DNA from: Poriferisodalis sp965237655
Lineage (GTDB): Bacteria; Actinomycetota; Acidimicrobiia; Acidimicrobiales; Poriferisodalaceae
Reading direction: 5' to 3'
DNA: 64,000 nt
Assembly (NCBI RefSeq): GCF_965237655.1
Contig: NZ_CBDEGB010000002.1
Location: 2,046,001 to 2,110,000, forward strand
Every line of letters begins with the position of its first letter. The first letter of the stretch is position 1. The notes beneath the pieces are model-generated. The model searched no databases. It saw only the letters and a program-made list of their open reading frames with translations, and was not told where the DNA came from. This document shows positions 8,623-16,623 of the stretch, piece after piece. Both the position numbers and the translations under genes were made by a program.

Positions 8623-9744
8623 ATGACGGCGCGTGCTCCAGGTGAGCCGGTCGTGGTTGACGAGTTGGTCACCGAGACCGCACACCGGCTCTTCAACGAG
8701 CTGTGCACACATGAGGCGGTACAGGCTGCCGAGGACAACGGCGCTGCGCCTGAGATCTGGGACGCGTTCTGCGAGACCGGATTCGACCTGATCGCCATCG
8801 ACGAGGACGCCGGCGGATCGGGCGGCACGCTGGCCGACGCTGCCGAGGTGCTTCGGATGGTGGGCTACCACGCGGCGCCCATCCCGGCGGCCGAGAATGG
8901 CATCCTCGGCGGCTGGCTGCTGGCGTCGGCAGGGCTGGACCGGCCCGACGGACTCGTCACGGTCATACCGCCGCGCGCCGCCGATGGCGGTTGGAGCGGT
9001 GGTGGCGCCTGCTCGGTCGATGTTGCCGGAGATGGCAGTGCAACGGTGACCGGTGAAGCGCTGCGGGTGCCTTGGGCACGCAGCGCAGAGGTCATCGTCT
9101 GCGTGTGCGAGTGCGACGGGCAACCCGTCGTGGTGGCGCTCCCGGCGGCTCATTGCGAGATCACACCGCTTCCGAACATGGCCGGAGAGCCACGCGACAC
9201 TGTCCGGCTCAACGGCGCGGCTGGCCGCGCAGCCCCCGCGCCCGACGGCGTCGACGCCGATTCGCTCGCCCAGCGGGGCGCCCTGTCGCGGGTCGCTCTC
9301 ATGGCCGGCGCCATCGAGAAGATGTGCCAGCTGACGGTGACCTACACCAACGACCGTGTCCAGTTCGGCCGCCCAGTGGCCCGCTTCCAGGCCGTCCAGC
9401 AGCACTTGGTGTGGGCTGCGCAGGATGCAGCGCTGGTGCGCATGGCAGCCGAGTGCGCCGCCCGGGAAGCCACCCGCGGAGGTGCCGACTTCGAGATTGC
9501 GGCAGCGAAGCTCATCGCCAATCAAGCCGCCGCTCGGGCGACGAAAGCCTGCCACCAGGCCCATGGCGCCATGGGTATGACCCAGGAGTACCCGCTGCAC
9601 CACTACAGCCGTCGCCTGTGGAGCTGGCGCAAGGAATACGGCTCCGACGCCCACTGGTCGGCGGTGCTTGGCAACATGGCCGTCGGCGCCGGCGCCGACG
9701 GCCTCTACCACCTCATCACGGACGGCAGCGCCGCCCTGGCCTGA
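8524..9744 (+). CDS. Acyl-CoA dehydrogenase-like protein with repeat-built N terminus
   Basis: 406 residues from 8524, or 373 if translation begins at the fourth ATG (8623). The first 33 residues are three copies of MTAAPSTQPA(D/G), absent from the family. The rest is an acyl-CoA dehydrogenase fold: SGGTLADAAEVLRMVGYHA in the N-terminal helical domain, and QFGRPVARFQAVQQHL and CHQAHGAMGMTQEYPLHHYS in the C-terminal domain. It is shorter and more divergent than the upstream dehydrogenase and could be the non-catalytic partner of a mixed complex (inference). The start at 8524 is favoured by the ATGA overlap, which allows translational coupling. The stop lies 38 nt before the enoyl-CoA hydratase gene. 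Confidence 0.85.
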   Translation: MTAAPSTQPADMTAASSTQPAGMTAAPSTQPAGMTARAPGEPVVVDELVTETAHRLFNELCTHEAVQAAEDNGAAPEIWDAFCETGFDLIAIDEDAGGSGGTLADAAEVLRMVGYHAAPIPAAENGILGGWLLASAGLDRPDGLVTVIPPRAADGGWSGGGACSVDVAGDGSATVTGEALRVPWARSAEVIVCVCECDGQPVVVALPAAHCEITPLPNMAGEPRDTVRLNGAAGRAAPAPDGVDADSLAQRGALSRVALMAGAIEKMCQLTVTYTNDRVQFGRPVARFQAVQQHLVWAAQDAALVRMAAECAAREATRGGADFEIAAAKLIANQAAARATKACHQAHGAMGMTQEYPLHHYSRRLWSWRKEYGSDAHWSAVLGNMAVGAGADGLYHLITDGSAALA

Positions 9745-9770
9745 GCCAAGCGCTCGGGGGCGGGCGCATC

Positions 9771-9776
9771 TACGCT
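9771..9776 (+). promoter_or_regulatory. -10 element of a leaderless-type promoter (enoyl-CoA hydratase)
   Basis: TACGCT ends 6 nt before the ATG at 9783. No Shine-Dalgarno is present. It suggests an internal promoter within the fatty-acid-oxidation-type gene run. Confidence 0.5.
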
Positions 9777-9782
9777 CGCCGC

Positions 9783-10601
9783 ATGGATGACAGCGCATTC
9801 GACGAATTCGGCCAGTACGGGGACATCTCGGTCAAGCTGAGCGACGACCACGTGGCGATCGTGGAAATCCACCGGCCGCCGCACAACTTCTTCGACCTGG
9901 AACTGATCGACGGGCTGGTTGCCGCGTTCGGCGATCTCGATGCCGAGGACGGCTGCCGGGCCAGCTTGCTGTGCGCAGAGGGGAAGAACTTCTGCGCCGG
10001 GGCACAATTCGGCTCCGACGGCCGCCGAGGCGGCGAGATCACGGCAACCAATGAAGACGGCAGCCCACGCCACCTGTACGACGCAGCGTTCGACCTGTTC
10101 TCGAAACGCAAGCCTGTCGTGGCGGCGATCCAAGGCGCAGCGGTCGGCGGCGGCCTCGGCGTGGCCTGCTTCCCGGATTTCCGGGTTGCTGCACCCGAAG
10201 CCCGCTTCACCGCGAATTTCGCTCGGCTGGGCTTCCATCACGGCTTCGGGCTGACCGTGACGCTCCCCCTGTTGGTCGGCCAGCAGCGTGCACTGGAGCT
10301 GCTGTACACCGGCCGACGCGTCAAGGGCGACGAGGCCGTCGAGATCGGTCTGGCCGACAAGCTGGTACCGCTCGACGAGCTGCGGACCGCTGCTTATGAG
10401 CTGGCAGCGGAGATCGCCGGCTCCGCACCGCTGGCCGTCGAGTCGATCCGCAACACGATGCGCGGTCACCTGCCCGATGCCATCAAGGCGGCGACCGACA
10501 ACGAGAAGGCCGAGCAAGACCGCCTGCGCACCACCAATGACTGGAGCGAGGGCGTGAACGCCATGAATGAACGCCGCACCCCGAACTTCACGCGCAGCTG
10601 A
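9783..10601 (+). CDS. Enoyl-CoA hydratase/isomerase family protein
   Basis: A 272-residue crotonase-fold protein. The two oxyanion-hole regions are visible: LLCAEGKNFCAGAQF (about residues 61-75) and AIQGAAVGGGLGVACFPDFR (about 116-135). The usual active-site glutamates of classical hydratases are not obvious in the second motif (GLGVACFPDF), so it may be an isomerase or a hydrolase-like member. It would act on the 2-enoyl-CoA made by the neighbouring dehydrogenases. The start was set at MDDSAFDEFG because an in-frame extension upstream would overlap the preceding gene and has no family similarity. Its TGA overlaps the next ATG (TGATG). Confidence 0.88.
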   Translation: MDDSAFDEFGQYGDISVKLSDDHVAIVEIHRPPHNFFDLELIDGLVAAFGDLDAEDGCRASLLCAEGKNFCAGAQFGSDGRRGGEITATNEDGSPRHLYDAAFDLFSKRKPVVAAIQGAAVGGGLGVACFPDFRVAAPEARFTANFARLGFHHGFGLTVTLPLLVGQQRALELLYTGRRVKGDEAVEIGLADKLVPLDELRTAAYELAAEIAGSAPLAVESIRNTMRGHLPDAIKAATDNEKAEQDRLRTTNDWSEGVNAMNERRTPNFTRS

Positions 10602-11803
10602 TGGGCGACGCCGTGCTCGGGGCGCCCGACGTGCGCGACGCCCTCGACGCGCTCCTCGAACGCAGGACCGACGAGACCCGCCTGACCTCGATGGGCGCCG
10701 GCAGCGACGACCTCGACGACGGCAGGGCGTACCTGGCGGCGACCGTTGACGGGGGCTGGCACGTGCCGACGTGGCCAGCCGGACACGGAGGGCGCGACGC
10801 ATCGCCGGCTGAGAACCATCTCATCGGCTCAGTACTGCGTGAGTACGTGGTGCCGGACCTCTACCCCTTCGCGATCGGGCTGGGGATGATGGGCCCCGCC
10901 CTGCTGGCACACGGAACAGCGGAACAGCAGGATCGCTGGTTGCGGCCGATCGCATCGGGCGCCGAGATCTGGTGCCAGATGTTCTCCGAGCCTGAAGCGG
11001 GGTCTGATCTCGCCAACGTGGCGCTGAGCGCCCAACCCGACGGCGAGGAGTGGCGACTGGGCGGCCAGAAGACCTGGACCAGCCGTGCCATGTGGGCGCA
11101 GTGGGCCATCTGCCTGGCCCGCACCGACCCGTCACAGCCCAAGCACAAGGGCCTCACGATGTTCGTGGTGGCCATGGACGCTCCTGGCGTCGAGGTGCGA
11201 CCACTGCGGCAGATGAACAACGACGCCCACTTCAGCGAGGTGTTCGTCGACGGAGCCGTGATGCCCGACGAGTGGCGCATTGGCGACATCGGTGAAGGCT
11301 GGCGAGTTGCGATGACCGTACTGGCCCACGAGCGGGCGGGCGCGGGCAGCCGGGGTGGCGGTGATGGCTCCCGGCGCGGAGCACGGCTTCCGACCTGGCT
11401 CGCAGACCTGGAACGGCTGGATGCGTTGAGTGCGCCAGCCCTGCGCAACGAGGCGATGCAGATTCATGCCGCCGACATGGCGTCACGCTGGACGAGCCAG
11501 CGCGCGGCCGACGAGGCTCGCTCCGGCGGCAGTCCCGGCCCAGCGGGCAGCGGGGCAAAGCTGCGCACAGTGGAGTCCTACAAGGGCCGGGCGTATACCG
11601 CCAACCGAGCTGCAGGCACTCACGGCATGCTCGAAGACGGTCACGGCTACATCGAGACGGTGACGGCACCATCAATGTCGATCCGTGGCGGCACGGACGA
11701 GATCCAGCGCAACATCCTGGGCGAGCGGGTGCTCGGCCTCCCGGGCGAACCCCGGCTCGACCGTGATGTGCCCTGGCGCGATTCCCGAAAGGGAATGCTG
11801 TAG
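10601..11803 (+). CDS. Acyl-CoA dehydrogenase
   Basis: A 400-residue acyl-CoA dehydrogenase of the larger FadE type. Landmarks are WCQMFSEPEAGSDLANVAL, WRLGGQKTWTSRAMWAQW and, near the C terminus, SIRGGTDEIQRNILGERVLG, the flavin- and partner-contacting motif. It is the third dehydrogenase in this run and starts one base inside the enoyl-CoA hydratase stop codon (TGATG). The last nine codons, including the stop, lie in the first copy of a 33-nt tandem duplication that continues into the intergenic region. A role in oxidising the same bulky CoA ester as its neighbours is inferred from the operon. Confidence 0.92.
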   Translation: MGDAVLGAPDVRDALDALLERRTDETRLTSMGAGSDDLDDGRAYLAATVDGGWHVPTWPAGHGGRDASPAENHLIGSVLREYVVPDLYPFAIGLGMMGPALLAHGTAEQQDRWLRPIASGAEIWCQMFSEPEAGSDLANVALSAQPDGEEWRLGGQKTWTSRAMWAQWAICLARTDPSQPKHKGLTMFVVAMDAPGVEVRPLRQMNNDAHFSEVFVDGAVMPDEWRIGDIGEGWRVAMTVLAHERAGAGSRGGGDGSRRGARLPTWLADLERLDALSAPALRNEAMQIHAADMASRWTSQRAADEARSGGSPGPAGSGAKLRTVESYKGRAYTANRAAGTHGMLEDGHGYIETVTAPSMSIRGGTDEIQRNILGERVLGLPGEPRLDRDVPWRDSRKGML

Positions 11804-11836
11804 GCACAGCGCGATTCCCGAAAGGGAATGCTGTAG
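11776..11836 (+). repeat. Duplicated gene end with two GNRA hairpins (33-nt period)
   Basis: Two identical 28-nt blocks (11776-11803 and 11809-11836) sit at an exact 33-nt period. The first encodes the dehydrogenase C terminus RDSRKGML plus its TAG stop; the second repeats the same codons and TAG in the same frame after the stop. Each block contains the perfect hairpin ATTCCCGAAAGGGAAT (11781-11796 and 11814-11829), a 6-bp stem capped by a GAAA tetraloop. They lie in the 45 nt between the dehydrogenase and the thioesterase gene and could affect mRNA stability or processing. Confidence 0.95.
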
Positions 11837-11848
11837 ACACGCTCTTGC

Positions 11849-12667
11849 ATGAGCAGAGTTCCCACCACCTACAGCGAAGTGATGTTGCTCGAGGAACACG
11901 GCCCGGACACTTACGTCGGGGTGAGCCCCGAGTACTCGTGGGGCCGCATCTACGGCGGCCAGGTCATTGCTCAAGGATTGTGGGCGGCATTCCAGACGGT
12001 GGACGAGGCGTTCGTGCCGCACTCGGTCCACGCCTACTTCATCCGCGGAGGCACGCTCGACGAGCCGGTCCGCTACGAAGTCGACCGGCTGCGGAACGGG
12101 CGGTCGTTCTGCACCCGTGCCGTCGTTGCCCGACAGAGCGGCGGCGCAATCCTGAACCTGTCGTGCTCGTTCCACGTTGCCGAGCAGGACGCCGAGGTGC
12201 AAACGGCGCGCATCCCGCTGGCACCCGACCCGGAAGACTGCCGCAACGTCGACGAGGAACGGTGGCCTTGGATCATGGAGCGCCGACCGTTGGTCAGCTA
12301 TCCCGGGGCCGGCCAGTCAATGGGCTGGGTGCGGATCGTCGACCCGATCGACGACGACCCCCGCCTGCACACCTGCGGTCTTGCCTTCACATCCGACGCC
12401 ATCCAGTTCAACGCTGCCCGGTCACTGCATCCGATGCAGGTCTCGCGCGGGCAGTACCAGGAGACCTTCATGAGCGCGTCGCTGGATCACGCAATGTGGT
12501 TCCACCGCCCGATGCGCGCCGACGATTGGCACCTGTATCAGTTCGACTGCCACGGTCTGACGGGCGCCCGCGGCATGACCGTCGGCAACCTGTTCTCCCC
12601 CGACGGCCGCCACATCGCAACCATCGCTCAAGAAGTGCTGCTGCGGGAGCGACGCCCGCAGCCGTAG
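11849..12667 (+). CDS. tesB: Acyl-CoA thioesterase II (TesB family)
   Basis: A 272-residue double-hotdog thioesterase, close to the usual length of TesB. The N-terminal hotdog carries SWGRIYGGQVIAQGLWAA and VPHSVHAYFIRGGTLDEPVRYEV. The C-terminal hotdog has SASLDHAMWFHRPMRADDWHLYQ and GARGMTVGNLFSPDGRHIATI, with the Asp, Thr and Gln positions expected in the active site. It hydrolyses acyl-CoA to free acid and CoA in the cytoplasm and probably relieves CoA trapping during operation of the preceding genes. It is the last gene of the run that begins at 5723. The end of the gene is folded into a strong hairpin shared with the convergent cadI. Confidence 0.92.
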   Translation: MSRVPTTYSEVMLLEEHGPDTYVGVSPEYSWGRIYGGQVIAQGLWAAFQTVDEAFVPHSVHAYFIRGGTLDEPVRYEVDRLRNGRSFCTRAVVARQSGGAILNLSCSFHVAEQDAEVQTARIPLAPDPEDCRNVDEERWPWIMERRPLVSYPGAGQSMGWVRIVDPIDDDPRLHTCGLAFTSDAIQFNAARSLHPMQVSRGQYQETFMSASLDHAMWFHRPMRADDWHLYQFDCHGLTGARGMTVGNLFSPDGRHIATIAQEVLLRERRPQP

Positions 12668-12682
12668 TCGGCGCTGCGGGCG
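12653..12682. terminator. Convergent-gene hairpin, 10-bp perfect stem
   Basis: A perfect 10-bp inverted repeat (12653-12662 with 12673-12682) with a 10-nt loop that contains the tesB stop codon. It sits between convergent tesB and cadI, so it may end both transcripts. Neither side has a T-run, so it is not a classical intrinsic terminator. Confidence 0.5.
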
Positions 12683-12688
12683 CGGCGT

Positions 12689-13126
12689 TCAGCTGGCGGC
12701 AGCGCAGCAGGCAGCGTCAGAGCTTGCTGCTACTGGGCTGGCAACCACCACGTTGTCGCGGACCTCGTTGTCGCCCGACTTGACGTACCACTCCCATTCG
12801 ACACCGGCCGGATCGGTGACCCAGGTCTCGACCTTGTCGGCGTAGCAGCACATGGTCTCGTCGACGCCGGTCGTCTCCAGGCCAGCCGCGGCGAGGCGTC
12901 GCTGCGCTGCGAACACCTCATCGTCTGACGTGGTCTCGACGCCGAGATGGTTGATCGTGCCGCCGTGGCCCGGCGATTCGAACAGCACAAGCTTCAGCGG
13001 CGGTTCGTCGATAGCGAAGTTGGCGTAGCCGTCGCGCCGCTTGGCAGGTTCCGCGCCGAAGAGTCGCGAGTAGAAGTCGACGGCCTGGTCGATGTCGTCC
13101 ACATTGAGCGCCAGTTGCAACCTCAT
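12689..13126 (-). CDS. cadI: CadI/ArsI-family glyoxalase-fold protein
   Basis: A 145-residue VOC-fold protein that closely resembles mycobacterial cadmium-induced protein CadI and, more distantly, the C-As lyase ArsI. Similar segments are LQLALNVDD, FYSRLFGAEPAKRR, GYANFAI and PPLKLVLFE. His60 (INHLGVE) and Glu112 fit the metal ligands. Cys93-Cys94 (MCCYADK) is the metalloid-binding pair, and a second vicinal pair Cys140-Cys141 ends the protein, as in CadI. The first ArsI ligand His is Gln4 here, also as in CadI. ArsI breaks the carbon-arsenic bond of trivalent methyl- or aryl-arsenicals; whether this protein does so or binds metal is open. No ArsR regulator is adjacent. It has a leaderless-type promoter. 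Confidence 0.85.
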   Translation of the reverse strand: MRLQLALNVDDIDQAVDFYSRLFGAEPAKRRDGYANFAIDEPPLKLVLFESPGHGGTINHLGVETTSDDEVFAAQRRLAAAGLETTGVDETMCCYADKVETWVTDPAGVEWEWYVKSGDNEVRDNVVVASPVAASSDAACCAAAS

Positions 13127-13132
13127 GGGATC

Positions 13133-13138
13133 ACACTA
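13133..13138 (-). promoter_or_regulatory. -10 element of a leaderless-type promoter (cadI)
   Basis: On the minus strand TAGTGT ends 6 nt before the cadI ATG at 13126. No Shine-Dalgarno is present. Confidence 0.5.
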
Positions 13139-13256
13139 CGGCGAGCGCCATGCACTGCAAAGGACGATCCCGGACATCTGTAGGTGGGTGCCAAGACCGG
13201 GCAGCGGAACCCGTTCTCCCTCTCGTGTTCGCTGTACTCACGAGCCGCTCGGCCTC

Positions 13257-13262
13257 TAAGGT
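13257..13262 (+). promoter_or_regulatory. -10 element of a leaderless-type promoter (hydratase)
   Basis: TAAGGT ends 8 nt before the GTG at 13271. It supports that GTG as the true start rather than the in-frame upstream start at 13184. Confidence 0.5.
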
Positions 13263-13270
13263 GCGCCGCT

Positions 13271-14050
13271 GTGACTCCGCCCAGGCAGCTCAACCCCGCA
13301 CAGCTCGCTGCAGCCGACGCGCTCTCGAGCTTCTACGCGAACGGCGGTGACGTGCCGACTGGGGCGTTTGCCGATCTGGGCTTCGAGGACGGGCTTGCCA
13401 TCCAGTGCGAGATGCAGCGACGAGCGGTCGCGAATGGCGTTGCGCAAGCAGGCTGGAAGGTGGGGCTCACGTCGGATCGGGCACGCACTGCCGTTGGTAT
13501 CGATGACCGCCCATTCGGGCACGTCAATCGCGTGCTCGAATCGCCGGCTTCGATCCTGTCAGCAGAGATCAACAAGGTGAGCATTGAGCCCGAGATGTGC
13601 TTCGTGATCGGCGAGCGCATCGCGGGCGACGATGTCGATCCGGCCTCGGTGCCCGCCCGCATCTCACAGATCTGCGCCGGCTACGAGGTGAACGAGGCGC
13701 GGGTAGCTGTCGGCAGGAACCTGGCCATGCTCGTGGCCGACAACCTGACGAACTGGGCCATCGTGCGAGGTTCCGGCGTGGCCGCCCCTGCCGCCGAGGA
13801 ACTGGACAGCTGCGTGGTGACGGCGTCCTGCGACGGCGAAGAACGCTTCAGCTGCACCGTAGCCGACGAGGTCGACAACCCCTACCTGTCCATCGCCCGG
13901 CTCGCCGCCACGCTGCACCGGTACGGCCTGGCGCTCGAGCCCGGCCAGAGCGTCATCACCGGTGCCTATGCCCGCTTCCGGGTTGAGGCTGGTCAACGCT
14001 GGACCACGCACTACAGCGGTATCGGAACCGTGGAGGCAGTGATCTCATGA
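13271..14050 (+). CDS. 2-oxopent-4-enoate hydratase-like protein (FAH superfamily)
   Basis: 259 residues from a GTG. The sequence matches the 2-keto-4-pentenoate hydratase / 2-oxo-hepta-3-ene-1,7-dioate hydratase group: AGWKVGLTSDRARTAVGIDDRPFGHV near residue 65, IEPEMCFVIGERI with the metal-ligand Glu pair near 105, and the C-terminal PGQSVITGAYARFRVEAGQRW. These enzymes hydrate a dienoic oxoacid in meta-cleavage pathways of aromatic compounds. The rest of such a pathway (extradiol dioxygenase, aldolase) is not in the window; a decarboxylase of the same fold is an alternative. Its stop overlaps the dehydrogenase start (ATGA), so the pair is translationally coupled. Confidence 0.8.
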   Translation: MTPPRQLNPAQLAAADALSSFYANGGDVPTGAFADLGFEDGLAIQCEMQRRAVANGVAQAGWKVGLTSDRARTAVGIDDRPFGHVNRVLESPASILSAEINKVSIEPEMCFVIGERIAGDDVDPASVPARISQICAGYEVNEARVAVGRNLAMLVADNLTNWAIVRGSGVAAPAAEELDSCVVTASCDGEERFSCTVADEVDNPYLSIARLAATLHRYGLALEPGQSVITGAYARFRVEAGQRWTTHYSGIGTVEAVIS

Positions 14051-15072
14051 GCCAGTCGACGCCTGGGCCGACCATCGTGGCAGCGCCCGATGCACCTCTC
14101 AACGTTCTCGTCACGAAGACATTGACGCTGCCCGACGTGACTCCCGAAGAGGAGGGCATGATCGCAGAGGCGGCGGGGCCGGACGCGATCGTCAACATCG
14201 TGGACCGGCCGCGCGACGGCGTGCCGTTGGCTGCCGACGCAGACGTGATCCTCGGGATCGTTCCGCAGTGGCTCTTCGAAGCCGCGCCAAGACTTCGGTG
14301 GATCCACGCAACGGCATCGGGCGTCGACATGTTCATGTACCCGGCGTTTCTCGAAAGCGACGTTGTGCTGACGGGCGAGAAAGGTCTCGTGGGCAGTCAC
14401 CTGGCCGACCACGCTTTCGGGCTGCTGCTGGCACTCGTTCGGCGCATCGCGACGGCGGTCAAGCTCGGTCCCGAGGGATGGGACAACGACCACCGAGAGC
14501 GGATGCGCTACAGCGAGCTGGAGCTCGAGGGCCTGACCATGGGCATTCTGGGGTTCGGCGGCACCGGCAGGCACCTCGCCCGCCGGGCCGTGGCGTTCGG
14601 CATGAAGGTGCAGGCGATGGACCTGTACCCGGTGTCGCCCAGCGACGGCGTGGACAGCGTCGGCGGCCCCGAAGCGCTCGCCGACATCGTGGCCACCAGC
14701 GACGTTCTGGCAGTGGGCCTGCCGCTCACCGACGCAACCAAGCGAATGTTCGACGACGAGATGTTCGCGTCAATGCCCGACGGAGCGATCCTGCTGAACG
14801 TGACGCGCGGCGAGATCATCGACGGGCCGTCGCTGGAGCGTGCGCTGTTGAACGGGACGATCGGCGGCGCGGCGCTCGACGTAGCACCCGTCGAGCCGCT
14901 GCCTGCAAACAGTCCGCTATGGGGATTCGAGAACTGTGTCATGACACCGCATACCGCTGGGGCCAGCCAGCACCGGGCTCGCCGGAATCTCGAACGCTTC
15001 TGCCGCAATCTTGTGGCGCTGCGTGAGGGCCGCGCGCTCGAAGGTGTCGTCGACAAACAGACCGGCTTCTGA
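14047..15072 (+). CDS. D-isomer-specific 2-hydroxyacid dehydrogenase
   Basis: A 341-residue NAD(P)-dependent dehydrogenase. The Rossmann motif LGFGGTGRHLARRA is near residue 165. The catalytic Arg lies in LLNVTRGEIID, the Glu in DVAPVEPLP and the His in CVMTPHTAGAS, in the usual order. The family reduces 2-oxoacids to D-2-hydroxyacids or the reverse, in the cytoplasm. It overlaps the upstream hydratase-like gene by four bases, so the substrate is probably a related oxoacid (inference). The length fits the family. The next gene, metY, lies 175 nt downstream behind its own ribosome-binding site. Confidence 0.9.
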   Translation: MSQSTPGPTIVAAPDAPLNVLVTKTLTLPDVTPEEEGMIAEAAGPDAIVNIVDRPRDGVPLAADADVILGIVPQWLFEAAPRLRWIHATASGVDMFMYPAFLESDVVLTGEKGLVGSHLADHAFGLLLALVRRIATAVKLGPEGWDNDHRERMRYSELELEGLTMGILGFGGTGRHLARRAVAFGMKVQAMDLYPVSPSDGVDSVGGPEALADIVATSDVLAVGLPLTDATKRMFDDEMFASMPDGAILLNVTRGEIIDGPSLERALLNGTIGGAALDVAPVEPLPANSPLWGFENCVMTPHTAGASQHRARRNLERFCRNLVALREGRALEGVVDKQTGF

Positions 15073-15144
15073 CCAACGGCGACACGGCGTCGCGACACCG
15101 GATCGACCGCTCCGAGATTCCGACACCGATCTGTCACAGAAAAT

Positions 15145-15161
15145 CCGACCTAATTGGTCGG
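15145..15161. promoter_or_regulatory. Inverted repeat upstream of metY
   Basis: CCGACCTAATTGGTCGG consists of two perfect 6-bp arms around a 5-nt AT-rich centre. It lies about 87 nt before the metY start and 72 nt after the dehydrogenase stop. The position and AT-rich centre fit an operator for a sulfur or methionine regulator; no T-run follows, so a terminator is less likely. No SAM riboswitch pattern is seen in this gap. Confidence 0.4.
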
Positions 15162-15247
15162 CTTTCACCGCTACAGTGCTCGCCACTTGGCATTACCGCT
15201 GAGTAAGGCACAGCCCGCCTCATGGGGCGACAGAAATGGAGATCGCC

Positions 15248-16582
15248 ATGAGCGATTCACAAACGGACTCAAGCGCGCAATGGGGCTTCGAAACCCGAAT
15301 GATTCACGCGGGCCAAGCGCCTGACAGCGCCACCAACGCCCGCGCCGTACCGATCTACCAGACCACCTCCTACACCTTCGAGAGTTCCGAGCACGCCCAA
15401 AAGCTGTTCGGGCTGGCCGAGATCGGGAACATCTACACGCGGATCATGAACCCCACCCAGCATGTGCTGGAGGAGCGGGTGAGTGCGCTTGAGGGCGGCA
15501 TTCGCACGGCAGTCGGCTTGCCCGGCGCGCTTGCAGTGTCCTCGGGTCAGGCCGCGGAGACGCTGGCGATCCTCAACCTGGCAGAGTCGGGCGACCACAT
15601 CGTGGCCAGCCCGTCGCTGTATGGGGGCACGTACAACCTGCTCCACTACACGTTGCCGAAGATGGGCATCCAGACCACTTTCGTGGACGATCCTGACGAT
15701 CTCGACTCGTGGCGTGCTGCGGCACGTGACAACACGCGGGCCTTCTACGGCGAGACCATCGGCAACCCGAAGAACGACATTTTGGACTTCGAAGGCGTGT
15801 CCGAGGTTGCCCATTCGGTCGGCGTTCCGCTGGTCGTGGACAACACGGTGCCCTCGCCGTACCTGTGCCAGCCACTGGCACATGGCGCGGACATCGTGGT
15901 GCATTCGGCCACGAAGTTCATCGGCGGGCACGGCACGTCGATCGGCGGGCTGATCGTCGACGGCGGCACGTTCGACTTCGGGGCCTCGGGACGGCACGCG
16001 ATGTTCACCGAGCCCGATCCCAGCTACCACGGTCTGGCCTACTGGCCGGCACTCGGTGCAGGTTCGTACATCCTGAAGGCACGTGTGCAGCTGCTCCGTG
16101 ACATCGGCGCCGCTGTCTCGCCCATGAACGCTTTCCTGTTCCTGCAGGGGATCGAGACCTTGTCGCTGCGTATGGAGCGGCATGTCGCGAACGCCGAGGC
16201 GGTCGCCCAGTACCTCGAGTCCCATCCGCGGGTCGAGTGGGTCCTCTACGCCGGACTGCCGTCCAGCCCCTACAACGACCGGGCACGCAAGTACCTGCCG
16301 AGGGGGGCCGGCTCAGTGCTGGCATTCGGGATTGAAGGCGGCACCAAGGCTGGCCAGAAGTTCGTGGAGAGCCTGTGGCTGCACAGCCACGTCGCCAACA
16401 TCGGCGACGTACGCAGCTTGGCGATCCATCCGGCCAGCACGACGCACAGCCAGCTGACCCCTGAGGAGCAGTCCGACACGGGCGTTGAGCCGAATTTGGT
16501 TCGGCTGTCCGTCGGTATCGAGACGATCGACGACATCATCGCCGACCTCGACACCGGCTTCGAGGCTGCCGCCGGCGTCTGA
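15248..16582 (+). CDS. metY: O-acetylhomoserine sulfhydrylase (MetY-type)
   Basis: A 444-residue PLP enzyme of the Cys/Met-metabolism family. It begins with WGFETRMIHAGQAPD and has the PLP lysine in VVHSATKFIGGHGTSIGG, the long-form signature of O-acetylhomoserine aminocarboxypropyltransferase. HPASTTHSQLTPEEQ and VRLSVGIETIDDIIADL close the protein. It makes homocysteine (or methionine) from O-acetylhomoserine and sulfide (or methanethiol). The ATG at 15248 is chosen because GGAG lies 7 nt before it; an ATG 12 nt upstream lacks this. The methanethiol route is interesting here because a DmdA-like gene, which would ultimately feed methanethiol, is found at 58.5 kb (inference). Confidence 0.92.
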   Translation: MSDSQTDSSAQWGFETRMIHAGQAPDSATNARAVPIYQTTSYTFESSEHAQKLFGLAEIGNIYTRIMNPTQHVLEERVSALEGGIRTAVGLPGALAVSSGQAAETLAILNLAESGDHIVASPSLYGGTYNLLHYTLPKMGIQTTFVDDPDDLDSWRAAARDNTRAFYGETIGNPKNDILDFEGVSEVAHSVGVPLVVDNTVPSPYLCQPLAHGADIVVHSATKFIGGHGTSIGGLIVDGGTFDFGASGRHAMFTEPDPSYHGLAYWPALGAGSYILKARVQLLRDIGAAVSPMNAFLFLQGIETLSLRMERHVANAEAVAQYLESHPRVEWVLYAGLPSSPYNDRARKYLPRGAGSVLAFGIEGGTKAGQKFVESLWLHSHVANIGDVRSLAIHPASTTHSQLTPEEQSDTGVEPNLVRLSVGIETIDDIIADLDTGFEAAAGV

Positions 16583-16623
16583 CGCCTGGCACGGCCAGCG
16601 GCCTCGATGGGTCCTGCTACTGC

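Noticed and set aside
15073..15247. SAM riboswitch in front of metY
   Set aside because: I could not fit the conserved core of SAM-I or SAM-IV; only one short inverted repeat is present.
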